Assembly: GCF_013410565.1 (NCBI RefSeq)
Contig: NZ_JACCFO010000001.1
Span: forward strand, 124,001-188,000
DNA: 64,000 bases
DNA from: Streptomonospora nanhaiensis
GTDB taxonomy: Bacteria; Actinomycetota; Actinomycetes; Streptosporangiales; Streptosporangiaceae
Reading direction: 5' to 3'
Shown here: positions 41,263 to 50,850 of the stretch, piece after piece
Layout: each line of letters opens with the position of its first letter
Position numbering within the stretch: the stretch's first letter is position 1
Made by a program: the position numbers and the translations under genes
The notes under the pieces: generated by a model
Seen by the model: the letters and a program-made list of their open reading frames with translations, nothing else
The model's database searches: none
What the model was told of the DNA's origin: nothing

Positions 41263-43497
41263 ATGTTCGCAGGTCTTGGGCGCTTCACCTACCGGTGGCG
41301 CGGCTGGGTGCTCGCCGCCACCGCCCTGTTCGCCGCCTTCGCCGGGGTATGGGGGACCGGTGTCTTCGAGTCCGTCAGCGAGGGCGGGTTCGAGGACCCC
41401 GGATCGGAGTCCGCCCGCGCCGCCGAGACGCTGGAGGCCGAGCTCGGCCACGACGCCGCCGACATCGTGGTGGTCTACCGCAGCGACGAGCTGCGGGTCG
41501 ACAACCCGATGTTCGCCTTCTCCGTCCAGCAGATGCGCGACGACCTGCCCGAGGACCGGATCGCCTCGGTCCGCACCTACCTCGACGAAGGGCTCAGCGA
41601 CACCGAGCGCGGCATCCTCGTCTCCGAGGACCGGCACGCCACCTACGTGCCGATCACCCTGGCCGGCGACACCGACGCCGAGCGCATGGACAACTTCCAC
41701 GCCATCGAGGACGAGCTGGACGCCGGCCAGCTCGACACCGAGATCGGCGGCGCGGTGGGCATCGAGTCCGACCTGGCGGCCCAGGCCGAGGGCGACGTCG
41801 TGCGCGCCGAGCTGATCTCGCTGCCGGTCCTGCTGGCGCTGCTGGTGGTGATCTTCGGCGGCGTGGTGGCGGCGCTGATGCCGCTGGCCGTGGGCGGCCT
41901 GGCCATCCTGGGCTCGCTCACCCTGCTGCGCGCCCTCACCTACGTCACCGACGTCTCCGTCTTCGCCGTCAACGTCGCCACCATCCTGGGCCTGGGCCTG
42001 GCCATCGACTACGGCCTGTTCATGGTCAACCGCTTCCGCGAGGAGCGCGCCCGGGGCACCGAGGTGCGCGAGGCCGTGCCGCGCACCCTGGCCACCGCCG
42101 GGCGCACGGTGGCGTTCTCCGGTGTCACCGTCATGATCGCCTTCGCCGGCCTGCTGTTCTTCCCCCAGCCCATCCTGCGCTCCATCGGGTTCGGCGGGAT
42201 CGCCGTGGTCCTCTTCGACGTCCTGGCCGCCCTGGTGGCGCTGCCCGCGCTGCTGGCCGTGGCCGGCGACCGCATCGACTCCCTGCGGCTGTTCGCCCGC
42301 GCCCGGCGCCGCCGCGAGCTGCGCCGCGCCGCGCTGGGGCGCGGCCCCGAGGAGACCGCGGCCGGCGGGGCCTGGGCGCGCCTGGCCCACAGCGTGATGC
42401 GCCGCCCGGTGCTCTACCTGGTGGCCGTGGGCGCGGTGCTGGTCGCCTTCGCCTCCTCGCTGGCCGCCACCGAGCTGGGCTCCACCGACCAGCGCTACCT
42501 GCCGGCGGACGCCGCCAGCCGGGTGGCCACCGAGTCGCTGCGCGAGGACTTCCCGGCCGGGGGGATCGGGCGGATCGACGTGGCGGTCACCGGCGACGTC
42601 GCGCGCGGGGAGCTGGCGGACTTCGCCGACCGCCTGGGCGGCCTCGACGGCGCCGAGGGCGCCGAGGTCTCGCGCACCGGCGAGGGCGCCGCCCACATCA
42701 CCGTGGCCTACGAGGGCGAGACCGACGACCCGGCGACGGCCGACCTGGTGCGCGCGGTGCGCACCGCGCCCGAGCCCGAGGGCGCCGAGGAGGTCCTGGT
42801 CGGCGGGCCGGCCGCCATGCAGATCGACAACGTCGCCGCCATCGTCGACACCCTGCCCACCACCGTCGTCTTCGTGGTCGCCACCACCCTGGTGCTGCTC
42901 TTCCTGGCCTTCGGCTCCATCGTGCTGCCGGTCAAGGCCGTGGTGATGGGCGCGCTGTCGCTGGGCGCGTCCCTGGGCGTGGTCGTGTGGGGCTTCCAGG
43001 AGGGCCACCTGGCGGGCGTGCTCGGGTTCGAGCCGGTCGGCACGATCGACCCCACGTTCATCGTGCTGATCGTCATCATCGCGTTCGGCCTGGCCATGGA
43101 CTACGAGCTGTTCCTGCTCAGCCGGGTCCGGGAGGAGTTCGCCCTGACCGGCGACAACGCGCACTCGGTGGCCGTGGGCCTGCAGCGCACCGGCGGCATC
43201 ATCACCAGCGCCGCCCTGCTGCTGGTGGTCGTGCTGGCCGCCATGGGCTCATCCGACCTGCTGTTCCTCAAGATCATGGGCATCGGCCTGGCCATGGCGG
43301 TGGTGGTCGACGCGACCCTGGTGCGGGCGCTGCTGGTGCCGGCCACCATGCGGCTGCTGGGCAGCGCCAACTGGTGGCTGCCCGGCCCGCTGCGCCGGCT
43401 GCACGACCGGGTGGGGATCACCGAGGGCGAGGACGTCGCCGAGGCGCCCCGGCGGGCCGACGGCGACCGCCCGGCGAGCCCGGCCGGGGCGCGCTGA
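41263..43497 (+). CDS. MMPL family RND transporter
   Basis: A 744-residue inner-membrane transporter with the two-fold RND architecture: TM1, a porter domain (about 40-180), six helices, a second porter domain (about 400-520) and five more helices. The proton-relay Asp-Tyr pairs are both present, GLAIDYGLFMVNRFREE and GLAMDYELFLLSRVREE. Family members export lipids, siderophores or drugs using the proton gradient. ATG 41263 has GAGGAG at about seven bases. Its length lacks the long C-terminal extension of mycobacterial MmpL3. Confidence 0.92.
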   Translation: MFAGLGRFTYRWRGWVLAATALFAAFAGVWGTGVFESVSEGGFEDPGSESARAAETLEAELGHDAADIVVVYRSDELRVDNPMFAFSVQQMRDDLPEDRIASVRTYLDEGLSDTERGILVSEDRHATYVPITLAGDTDAERMDNFHAIEDELDAGQLDTEIGGAVGIESDLAAQAEGDVVRAELISLPVLLALLVVIFGGVVAALMPLAVGGLAILGSLTLLRALTYVTDVSVFAVNVATILGLGLAIDYGLFMVNRFREERARGTEVREAVPRTLATAGRTVAFSGVTVMIAFAGLLFFPQPILRSIGFGGIAVVLFDVLAALVALPALLAVAGDRIDSLRLFARARRRRELRRAALGRGPEETAAGGAWARLAHSVMRRPVLYLVAVGAVLVAFASSLAATELGSTDQRYLPADAASRVATESLREDFPAGGIGRIDVAVTGDVARGELADFADRLGGLDGAEGAEVSRTGEGAAHITVAYEGETDDPATADLVRAVRTAPEPEGAEEVLVGGPAAMQIDNVAAIVDTLPTTVVFVVATTLVLLFLAFGSIVLPVKAVVMGALSLGASLGVVVWGFQEGHLAGVLGFEPVGTIDPTFIVLIVIIAFGLAMDYELFLLSRVREEFALTGDNAHSVAVGLQRTGGIITSAALLLVVVLAAMGSSDLLFLKIMGIGLAMAVVVDATLVRALLVPATMRLLGSANWWLPGPLRRLHDRVGITEGEDVAEAPRRADGDRPASPAGAR

Positions 43498-43509
43498 GCC
43501 GCAGGCGGG

Positions 43510-44067
43510 CTACCCGCGGCCGGGGCCGGGCCGGCGGCGGTCGTCGAAGGGCAGGTCGGGCTTGTAGTGGTGGGCCGCCTCGATGATCTCGCCGATGGTG
43601 TGGTTCCAGGTGGGGCGCACCCGCACGGCGTTGGTGGTGTGCCAGGGCGAGGGCGGATGGAACGGCAGTTCGGCCTCGTCGCGGTTGACGAAGACGAGGT
43701 AGTGCATCGGCACCGAGCCCCCGCGGTGCGGCACGACCTGGGTGCAGGCCCGCAGCAGGGCGACCTCCGACCAGGGGAAGGAGAGGTCGTCGCGGCGCCC
43801 GCGCGGCCAGGGCGCGATGAAGTGCACGCCGGCCTCGTCGAGGATGAGGACCGGGCGGTGGGACAGGAAGCGCGAGAGCGACACCAGCCCGGCGCCGCCG
43901 AACACGGCGACCGCCAGCAGGCCCAGGGCGAGGTCGACGGGGCTGCCCCGCAGCACCAGCGCGACGCCGATCCCGGTGAAGACCACGCAGGCCAGGGTCA
44001 GCCACAGCCCCTCCCAGGTGATGCGGAAGCGGTTGGAGACCACAAAGGGTGTCGCTGGGCCCGGCAT
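43510..44067 (-). CDS. PH-domain-like membrane protein, unknown function
   Basis: A 185-residue protein with two adjacent membrane helices (LWLTLACVVFTGIGVALVL and LALGLLAVAVFGGAGLVSL). A cytoplasmic domain beginning HRPVLILDEAGVHFIAPW follows, whose strand pattern (FPWSEVALLRAC, MHYLVFVNRDEAELPF) resembles bacterial PH-like domains. The C-terminal tail is Arg/Pro-rich. It may be convergent with the MMPL gene by chance. No motif indicates a specific role. Confidence 0.65.
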   Translation of the reverse strand: MPGPATPFVVSNRFRITWEGLWLTLACVVFTGIGVALVLRGSPVDLALGLLAVAVFGGAGLVSLSRFLSHRPVLILDEAGVHFIAPWPRGRRDDLSFPWSEVALLRACTQVVPHRGGSVPMHYLVFVNRDEAELPFHPPSPWHTTNAVRVRPTWNHTIGEIIEAAHHYKPDLPFDDRRRPGPGRG

Positions 44068-44178
44068 AGTGCCAGGATAACGCGGTGCGGCCCCCGGGCC
44101 CGGGGTATGGGGCGGGGACCGCGCGGCGCGTGTCGCCCGGGCGCGGCGGCGGGTGGCGCCGCCGCGCCCGCGGGCGGC

Positions 44179-46302
44179 CTACAGGGCCTTGGGCCCGTTG
44201 GGGTGGAACCGCGCGCCGTTGACCTTCTCCGACACCCCCGACCGGTCGAGGTAGGGCGTGATCCCGCCCAGGTGGAACGGCCAGCCCGCGCCCGCGATGA
44301 GGCACAGGTCGATGTCGGCGGGCTCGGCCACCACGCCCTCCTCCAGCATCAGCCGGATCTCGCGGGCCAGGGCCTCCAGCGCGCGCTGGAGGATCTGCTC
44401 CTCGCTGGAGGGCCGGCCGCCGCCGGTGAACAGCGCCCGCACCTCGGGATCGATGGTCAGGTCGGGGCCGTAGACGGCCGTGCGACCCGACTCCACCAGC
44501 GCCCGCAGCTGCGGCGAGACGCCGAAGCGGTCGGGGAACGCCTCGTGCAGGGTCTCGGCCACGTGCAGCGCCACGGCCGGGCCCACCAGCTGCAGCAGCA
44601 TCAGCGGCGACATCGGCAGCCCCAGCGGCGCCACCGCGCGGTCGGCGACCTCGGGCTCGGTGCCCTCCTCGACGGCGGCCAGGACCTCGCCCATGAACAG
44701 GGTGAGCAGCCGGTTGACGACGAACGCCGGCGCGTCCTTGCACAGCACCGCGCTCTTCTTGAGCTGCTTGGCGGTGGCGAAGGCGGTGGCCAGGGCGGCG
44801 TCGTCGGTGCGCTCGCCGCGGATGATCTCCAGCAGCGGCAGCACCGCCACCGGGTTGAAGAAGTGGAAGCCCACCACGCGCTCGGGGTGGCGCAGGTCGG
44901 CCGCCATCTCGGTGATCGACAGCGAGGAGGTGTTGGTGGCCAGTACCGCCTCGGCCGGCACGACCGCCTCGACCTCGGCGAACACCTGCTTCTTGACGTC
45001 CATGCGCTCGAAGACGGCCTCGATGACGAAGTCGGCGTCGGCGAAGGCGTCCTTGGTCAGCGAACCGGTCACCTGGCGCTTGAGCCGGTTGGCCTGGTCG
45101 GGATTGACCCGGCCCTTGGCCAGCAGCTTGTCGACCTCGCCGTGGACGTAGCCCACGCCCCTGTCCAGCCGCTCCTGGTCGAGATCGGTCATGACGACCG
45201 GCACGCCCAGGCGGCGGGCGAACAGCAGCGCCAGCTGGCCGGCCATCAGCCCGGCCCCCACCACGCCGACCTTGGTCACCGGGCGGGCCAGGGACTTGTC
45301 GGGCGCGCCGGCCGGGCGCCGCGCCCGCTTCTGGTTGAGGTCGAAGGCGTAGAGCCCGGCGGCCAGCTCCTCGCTCATGATGAGGTCGGCCAGCGCGTCG
45401 TCCTCGGCGGCGAAGCCCTCGTCGCGGGTGCGGTCCTTGGCCGCGGCCACCAGCTCCAGCGCCCGCACCGGGGCGGGCGCCGCGCCGTGCAGGCGGCCCT
45501 CCAGCATGAAGCGCGCGTTGGCGACGGCCTGGTCCCAGCCGGCGCCGCGGTCGACCTCGGGCCGCTCCACGGCGACCGCGCCCTTGACGACCCGGGCGGC
45601 CCAGCGCAGCGACTCCTCGACGAAGTCGGCCGGCTCGAACACCGCGTCGGCGATGCCCAGGGCGCGCACCTCGGGGCCCTTGATCATCCGGTTCTGGGCC
45701 AGCGGGTTGTCGATGATGAGCTTGAGCGCCTTCTCGGCGCCGATGAGGTGGGGCAGCAGGTAGGTGCCGCCCCAGCCCGGCACCAGGCCGAGGAAGGTCT
45801 CGGGCAGCGCGAAGGCCGACACGCCCGAGGAGACGGTGCGGTAGCGGCAGTGCAGCGCCACCTCCACGCCGCCGCCCATGGCGGCGCCGTTGACGAACGC
45901 GAAAGTGGGCACGTCCAGTTCGCCCAGCTTGCGGAACACGTCGTGGCCCAGCCGGGCCACCGCGTGGGCCTGCTCGCGGGTGCGCACCTGGGGGACGCCG
46001 GTGAGGTCGGCGCCCACCGCGAAGATGAACGGCTTGCCGGTGATGGCCACGGCCGCGATGTCGGTGCGGGCGCGCGCCGCCTCGATGGCGTCGTTGAGGC
46101 TGAGCAGCCCGGCCGGGCCGAAGGTGTTGGGCTTGGTGTGGTCGTGCCCGTTGTCCAGGGTGATCAGCACCGCCGTGCCCGCGTTGTAGGGCAGTTGGAC
46201 GTCGCGCGCCAGGGCGCGGGTGACGACCTCGTCGGCGAAGACCTCGCGCAGGGCCTCGGGGGAGTCGGGGACGCCGCCGGACCGTACGTCGGAGTTGCTC
46301 AC
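44179..46302 (-). CDS. fadB: Bifunctional enoyl-CoA hydratase / 3-hydroxyacyl-CoA dehydrogenase (FadB/FadJ type)
   Basis: A 707-residue beta-oxidation enzyme. The N-terminal crotonase domain (about 15-310) has FAFVNGAAMGGGVEVALHC and ETFLGLVPGWGGTYLLP with the catalytic Glu positions. The NAD-binding dehydrogenase domain follows (VGVVGAGLMAGQLALLFARR, ATNTSSLSITEMA, VVGFHFFNPVAVLPLLEI), then two C-terminal helical domains. The GTG overlaps the thiolase stop by four bases (GTGA), and GGGAAGGGAG precedes it, so the two subunits are coupled and likely form the fatty acid oxidation complex. Confidence 0.92.
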   Translation of the reverse strand: MSNSDVRSGGVPDSPEALREVFADEVVTRALARDVQLPYNAGTAVLITLDNGHDHTKPNTFGPAGLLSLNDAIEAARARTDIAAVAITGKPFIFAVGADLTGVPQVRTREQAHAVARLGHDVFRKLGELDVPTFAFVNGAAMGGGVEVALHCRYRTVSSGVSAFALPETFLGLVPGWGGTYLLPHLIGAEKALKLIIDNPLAQNRMIKGPEVRALGIADAVFEPADFVEESLRWAARVVKGAVAVERPEVDRGAGWDQAVANARFMLEGRLHGAAPAPVRALELVAAAKDRTRDEGFAAEDDALADLIMSEELAAGLYAFDLNQKRARRPAGAPDKSLARPVTKVGVVGAGLMAGQLALLFARRLGVPVVMTDLDQERLDRGVGYVHGEVDKLLAKGRVNPDQANRLKRQVTGSLTKDAFADADFVIEAVFERMDVKKQVFAEVEAVVPAEAVLATNTSSLSITEMAADLRHPERVVGFHFFNPVAVLPLLEIIRGERTDDAALATAFATAKQLKKSAVLCKDAPAFVVNRLLTLFMGEVLAAVEEGTEPEVADRAVAPLGLPMSPLMLLQLVGPAVALHVAETLHEAFPDRFGVSPQLRALVESGRTAVYGPDLTIDPEVRALFTGGGRPSSEEQILQRALEALAREIRLMLEEGVVAEPADIDLCLIAGAGWPFHLGGITPYLDRSGVSEKVNGARFHPNGPKAL

Positions 46303-47501
46303 TTGGCGCTCCCTTCCCAGTTGGTGTTCTCCCACAGCACGGTCCCGCCCATGCCCAGGCCCACACACATGGTGGTCAGGCCGTAGCGGACGTCGGGGCG
46401 CTCGCCGAACAGGCGGGACAGCTGCGTCATCAGCCGCACGCCCGAGGAGGCCAGCGGGTGGCCCAGCGCGATCGCGCCGCCCCAGGGGTTGACCCGCGGG
46501 TCGTCGTCGGGAACGCCGAAGTGCTCCAGGAACGCCAGCACCTGGACGGCGAACGCCTCGTTGATCTCGATGAGGCCGATGTCGTCCATGGTGAGGTTCT
46601 GGCGGGCCAGCAGCCGCTCGGTGGCGGGCACCGGGCCCACGCCCATGACCTCGGGCTCCACCCCGGCGAAGGAGAAGTCCACCAGCCGCATGCGGGCGTC
46701 CAGGCCCAGTTCGGCGGCGACCTCCTCGGCGGCGATGATCGCGCCGGTGGCGCCGTCGTTGAGGCCGGCGGCGTTGCCGGGGGTGACGTTGCCGTGCGGG
46801 CGGAAAGGCGTCTTCAGCCCGGCCAGGCCCTCAAGGGTGGTGTCGGGCCGCGGCGGCTCGTCGGCCGTGGCCAGGCCGAAGCCCCGCTCGGCCGAGCGCA
46901 CCAGCACCTCGACCAGGTCCTGCTGGATCTTGCCGTCGGCGTAGGCCTTGGCGACCTTCTCCTGGCTGCGCAGGGCGTAGGCGTCGGCCCGCTCCTTGGT
47001 GATGGAGGGGTAGCGGTCGTGCAGGTTCTCGGCGGTGTTGCCCATGACCAGCGCCGAGGGGTCGACCAGCTTCTCGGAGAGGAAGCGCGGGTTGGGGTCC
47101 ACCCCCTCGCCCATGGGGTGGCGGCCCATGTGCTCCACGCCGCCGGCGATGGCGACGTCGTAGGCGCCGAAGGAGATCCCGGCGGCGGTGGTGGTGACGG
47201 CGGTCATCGCGCCGGCGCACATGCGGTCGATCGCGAAGCCGGGGACGCTGCGCGGCAGGCCGGCCAGGAGGGCCGCGCTGCGGCCGATGGTCAGGCCCTG
47301 GTCGCCGATCTGGGTGGTGGCGGCGATGGCCACCTCGTCGATGCGCTCCGGCGGCAGGCCGGGGTTGCGGCGCAGTAGCTCGCGGATGACGCGCACGACG
47401 AGGTCGTCGGCGCGCGTCTCGGCGTAGAGGCCCTTGCCGGCCTTGCCGAACGGAGTCCTGGCTCCGTCGACAAACACGACATCACGGGCAGTTCGCGGCA
47501 C
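46299..47501 (-). CDS. fadA: Acetyl-CoA C-acyltransferase (3-ketoacyl-CoA thiolase)
   Basis: A 400-residue thiolase that cleaves 3-ketoacyl-CoA in beta-oxidation. The nucleophilic cysteine is in FAIDRMCAGAMTAV, the His in WGGAIALGHPLASSGVR and the second cysteine in TMCVGLGMGG. NEAFAVQVLAF is also present. GTG 47501 is supported by GGAGGG seven bases upstream. It is the first gene of the fadA-fadB operon; a palindrome at 47551 lies in its promoter. Confidence 0.93.
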   Translation of the reverse strand: MPRTARDVVFVDGARTPFGKAGKGLYAETRADDLVVRVIRELLRRNPGLPPERIDEVAIAATTQIGDQGLTIGRSAALLAGLPRSVPGFAIDRMCAGAMTAVTTTAAGISFGAYDVAIAGGVEHMGRHPMGEGVDPNPRFLSEKLVDPSALVMGNTAENLHDRYPSITKERADAYALRSQEKVAKAYADGKIQQDLVEVLVRSAERGFGLATADEPPRPDTTLEGLAGLKTPFRPHGNVTPGNAAGLNDGATGAIIAAEEVAAELGLDARMRLVDFSFAGVEPEVMGVGPVPATERLLARQNLTMDDIGLIEINEAFAVQVLAFLEHFGVPDDDPRVNPWGGAIALGHPLASSGVRLMTQLSRLFGERPDVRYGLTTMCVGLGMGGTVLWENTNWEGSAK

Positions 47502-47550
47502 GATTTGCCCTCCTGGTTCCAACGGACGGGTGACCGGTACACGCACATGC

Positions 47551-47562
47551 TACTGGCCGGTA
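47551..47562 (-). promoter_or_regulatory. Operator-like palindrome upstream of fadA
   Basis: TACTGGCCGGTA is a 12-bp palindrome with one mismatched pair, 50 bases before the fadA GTG. Its position suits a repressor of fatty-acid degradation, but no regulator gene is adjacent. Confidence 0.4.
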
Positions 47563-47612
47563 ACTACTGTGGCGAGCAGGGGAGCCGCCCCGGTGGGCCG
47601 GGCAGCGCGAAA

Positions 47613-47641
47613 CGCCCTCCCGCGCGGTGCGCGGAAGGGCG
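47613..47641 (-). terminator. Terminator after the TPR gene
   Basis: A 13-bp stem with one mismatch (CGCCCTCCCGCGC and GCGCGGAAGGGCG) closes a 3-base loop. It lies 75 bases beyond the stop of the TPR gene on the minus strand and ahead of the fadA promoter. Confidence 0.55.
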
Positions 47642-47716
47642 TCGGTGCGTGTGGCCGGGCGCGGCGGCGGTGCCGGGGCGCCCGCGGCGGGCGGGCCAAA
47701 GGGCCGGGGCCGCCCC

Positions 47717-48574
47717 TCAGAACAGGGCGGCGGCGTCGCGGTGGCGGCCCTGGGCGCTCAGCGCGCCGGCGAGGTCGCGGCGCATGCGCAGGGTCAGCAT
47801 GCGGATCTCGGGGTCGCCCGCCGCCGACAGGCCGTTGAGGTAGGCCGCGCGCAGCGTGTCGACGGCCTCCTCGCCCCGCCCGCCCTGGAGCTGGGTGCGG
47901 CCCAGCCGGTGCTGGATGACCAGGGTGTCCAGGTGCTTGGACCCCAGGCGGCGGCGCCGCTGGGCCAGCACCATGCGCAGCTGCTGTGCGGCGTCGTCGT
48001 GGCGGCCCAGCGCGGTGTAGGACTGGCTCAGGCCGATGCGCAGGTCCTCGCGCGCGGCGGGCGTGCCGGCGTCCTCGACCGCGCGCTCGTAGTGGGCGAT
48101 GGCGGCGTCGTAGCGGCCGCACTTGCGGTAGCAGTTGGCCAGGCGGCTGCGCGCGGTCACGGTGTCGGCGGCCACCGGGCCCAACTGGGAGTCGCGGTGC
48201 TTGAGCAGGGCCTCCCACTGCTCGGCGGCGTCGTCGGCGCGCCCGGCGTCCTCGTAGGACCAGGCGAGGTTCTCGCGGATGACGTCGGTCTGGGGGTGGT
48301 CGGGGCCGTGCACGGTCTCGGCGTCGGCCAGCGCGCGCTCGAACTCCGCGACCGCCGCCTGGCGCCGCCCGATCTGGGCGTACTTGCTGGCCAGGTTGTT
48401 GCGCGCGGCGATGGTGCGGGGGTCCTCGGCGCCGTAGGAGTCGACGTGCTCGCGCAGCACCTCCTCCAGCACGGCGGCGCGCAGGGCGGGGGACTGCCCG
48501 GGCTCGCGCGCCGGGGGCACCGCCGCGGTATCGCCGGGCGCGAATCCGGTCTTGCGCAGCAGGGAGCGCCACAT
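47717..48574 (-). CDS. Tetratricopeptide repeat protein
   Basis: A 285-residue soluble protein built from about five TPR units with 42-residue spacing, such as NNLASKYAQIGRRQAAVAEF, ENLAWSYEDAGRADDAAEQW and SRLANCYRKCGRYDAAIAHY. The period and the acidic D.HPQT loops match the 42-residue TPR_12 type found in actinobacterial signalling proteins. The N-terminal 40 residues are a linker. ATG 48574 opens MWRSLLRKTGFAPG; in-frame GTG codons at 48589 and 48592 are alternatives. No catalytic domain is present, so it is probably a binding scaffold. Confidence 0.8.
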   Translation of the reverse strand: MWRSLLRKTGFAPGDTAAVPPAREPGQSPALRAAVLEEVLREHVDSYGAEDPRTIAARNNLASKYAQIGRRQAAVAEFERALADAETVHGPDHPQTDVIRENLAWSYEDAGRADDAAEQWEALLKHRDSQLGPVAADTVTARSRLANCYRKCGRYDAAIAHYERAVEDAGTPAAREDLRIGLSQSYTALGRHDDAAQQLRMVLAQRRRRLGSKHLDTLVIQHRLGRTQLQGGRGEEAVDTLRAAYLNGLSAAGDPEIRMLTLRMRRDLAGALSAQGRHRDAAALF

Positions 48575-48830
48575 GGACACAAGACTCACCACCCATCCAG
48601 AAGGACCACCGGCCGCCGCGAACTCGCCGCCCCGCATCAAGAACAGCACGATTCCATAACTTAATCCGGGCGAGAAGGCCCGGAAACACGCCACAGGTAG
48701 GCGTCTCCGGTGAATTGTGTCACTTCCGCCTGTTTGAGCGGAACGCGAGGTTCAACCGCGCGCGTCGGCGGTAAAAGCGGGCGTCCGAATACCCGCCCCT
48801 CCCGGCCGTCCCGCCCGCCCGGGCCCCGCG

Positions 48831-50108
48831 CTACTCCCCGGAGACGCGCGCCAGCGCCTCGGCCAGCGGACCCGCGGTCTGCTCCACCTGCCAGGGGCGG
48901 GCGTGGTGCTCGCGCAGGTGCTCGGCCACGCCGTCGACGCCGGGCCGCGCCGGCGGGCTCCACGCCAGGCGCCGCACGGCGTCCGGCTGCAGCAGGTTCT
49001 CGGTGGGCATCGACACCCGCTCGGCGATCGTGGCCAGCGCCGCGCGCACCGCCTCCAGCCGCCGCGCCGCCGCAGGGTCGCGGTCGGCCCACCGGTTGGT
49101 CGGCGGCGGGCCGTCGCCCGGCGCCCCCGGCTGGGGCAGCTCGGCCGGCGGCATGCCGCGCACCCGGTTGATCGCCTTGAGCCAGTTGGGCACGTAGCGG
49201 CGGGCCAGCCGCACGCTGAACGGCTTGATGGCGGTCAGCTCGGCGGCGGTGGCCGGCATGGCGGTGGCGGCCTCGATGATCGCGGCGTCGGGCAGCACCC
49301 GCCCCGGCGAGATGTCGCGCTCGCGGGCGATGCGGTCGCGCTCGCCCCACAGCTCGCGCACCACGCCCAGGCCGCGCTGGTTGCGCACCCGGTGGATGCC
49401 CGAGGTGCGCCGCCAGGGGTCGGGCCGGGGCTCCTTGGGCGGCGCGGCCACCACCCAGGCGAACTCCTCGCGCGCCCAGTCGAGCTTGCCGGCCTCGGCG
49501 AGCTCGGCCTCCAGCGCGTCGCGCAGGTCCACCAGGATCTCGACGTCCAGCGCCGCGTAGGTCAGCCAGTCCTGCGGCAGCGGGCGCACCGACCAGTCCA
49601 CGGCCGAGTGCTCCTTGGCCAGGCGCACGCCCAGCACCCGCTCCACCATCGAGCCCAGGCCCACGCGCTGGTAGCCCAGCAGGCGCCCGGCCAACTCGGT
49701 GTCGAACAGCCGGCGGGGCCGCAGGCCGACCTCGGCCAGGCAGGGGAGGTCCTGGTGGGCGGCGTGCAGGACCAGCTCGGCGTCGGCGACCGCGGAGTCC
49801 AGCGCCGACAGGTCGGGGCAGGCGATGGGGTCGATCAGGGCGGACCCCGCCCCGGCGCGGCGCAGCTGGACCAGGTAGGCGCGCTGGCCGTAGCGGTACC
49901 CCGAGGCGCGTTCGGCGTCGACGGCCACCGGGCCGCTGCCGGAGCCGAAGGAGTCCACGACGCGGGCGAGGTGCGCGGTGTCGGCCACCACCGGCGGGAG
50001 CCCGTCGCGGGGTTCGCGCAGCAGGGGGGCCTCCGGCTCGTGCCCGTGATGGCCGTCGGGGTTCTCCGGGTCCGGGGTACCTGTCTTGGAGTTCAGCACG
50101 TTCGCCAC
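48831..50108 (-). CDS. rnd: Ribonuclease D family 3'-5' exonuclease with HRDC domain
   Basis: A 425-residue exoribonuclease. The DEDDy catalytic motifs are Exo I VAVDAERASGYRYG, Exo II HAAHQDLPCL and Exo III YAALDVEIL. An HRDC helical domain (about 225-300: VRELWGERDRIARERDISPG) and a second HRDC-like region follow. It likely trims tRNA or other stable RNA 3' ends. GTG 50108 or 50099 are possible starts. Its neighbours DUF3000 and hemE follow the order I recall from Streptomyces. Confidence 0.87.
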   Translation of the reverse strand: MANVLNSKTGTPDPENPDGHHGHEPEAPLLREPRDGLPPVVADTAHLARVVDSFGSGSGPVAVDAERASGYRYGQRAYLVQLRRAGAGSALIDPIACPDLSALDSAVADAELVLHAAHQDLPCLAEVGLRPRRLFDTELAGRLLGYQRVGLGSMVERVLGVRLAKEHSAVDWSVRPLPQDWLTYAALDVEILVDLRDALEAELAEAGKLDWAREEFAWVVAAPPKEPRPDPWRRTSGIHRVRNQRGLGVVRELWGERDRIARERDISPGRVLPDAAIIEAATAMPATAAELTAIKPFSVRLARRYVPNWLKAINRVRGMPPAELPQPGAPGDGPPPTNRWADRDPAAARRLEAVRAALATIAERVSMPTENLLQPDAVRRLAWSPPARPGVDGVAEHLREHHARPWQVEQTAGPLAEALARVSGE

Positions 50109-50268
50109 ACCCCCACGGTATGCGGTCCCCATGCCGGGGGCACGACAGCGGGGGCGGTCGGAGGCAGTGGCGGGCGCGCCCGCGCGCGTCCCCGACCGGC
50201 CCGCCGGCGGTGCGAAGGGGCAGGCGGGCCGGGCGGAGGCGGCCGGCGCACGGCGGGGGCGGGCGCGC

Positions 50269-50850
50269 TCACCCCTCCGGGCGGCCGCGCCGCTGGCCGA
50301 TGTCGGCAACGTCCATCGGCGGCAGCCCGGCCGCCGCCGACAGCAGGTCCAGCCACACCCGCATGTCGGCCGACAGGTCGTCGGACGCGGGGGTCCAGGA
50401 CGCGCGCAGCTCCAGTTCGGTGGTGGAGGGCTGGTCGGCCTTTGCGGCGAAGCCCTCGGTGGTGGCCCGGGTGACGGTCCCGCTGAGGGCGTGGTGCTCG
50501 CAGCCGCGCGCCTCCAGGGCGTCGGTGAGCCAGCTCCACGCGACCTGGCCGAGCAGGGGGTCGGTCGCGATCTCCGACTCCAGGTCGGCGGTCACCCACG
50601 CCACGACCCGGAACGGGCCGGGCCAGTCGCGCGTGCCCTCGGGGTCGTAGAGCACGATCAGCCGGCCGAACGCGGCGTCGGCGTCCTCGACGCGCACGGT
50701 CGCCGACATGGCCACGGCGTGCGGCGCCAGGCGCTTGGGCGCCGGGATGTCCTCGACCGCGATCTCCGGCCGCACCGGGGGTGTGCGCAGACTCTCAACC
50801 GCGCGCCGGAACGCGGGCGGCGCGTCATCGACCCTACCGAGAGGGGGCAT
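50269..50850 (-). CDS. DUF3000 family protein
   Basis: A 193-residue soluble protein matching the DUF3000 family in length and position, between RNase D and hemE. It opens with PPAFRRAVESLRTPPVRPEI and contains LIVLYDPEGTRDWPGPFRVV, WSWLTDALEARG and the conserved end MRVWLDLLSAAAGLPPMDVA. No catalytic motif is apparent. ATG 50850 is the first sensible start though its ribosome site is weak. It is divergent from hemE. Confidence 0.82.
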   Translation of the reverse strand: MPPLGRVDDAPPAFRRAVESLRTPPVRPEIAVEDIPAPKRLAPHAVAMSATVRVEDADAAFGRLIVLYDPEGTRDWPGPFRVVAWVTADLESEIATDPLLGQVAWSWLTDALEARGCEHHALSGTVTRATTEGFAAKADQPSTTELELRASWTPASDDLSADMRVWLDLLSAAAGLPPMDVADIGQRRGRPEG

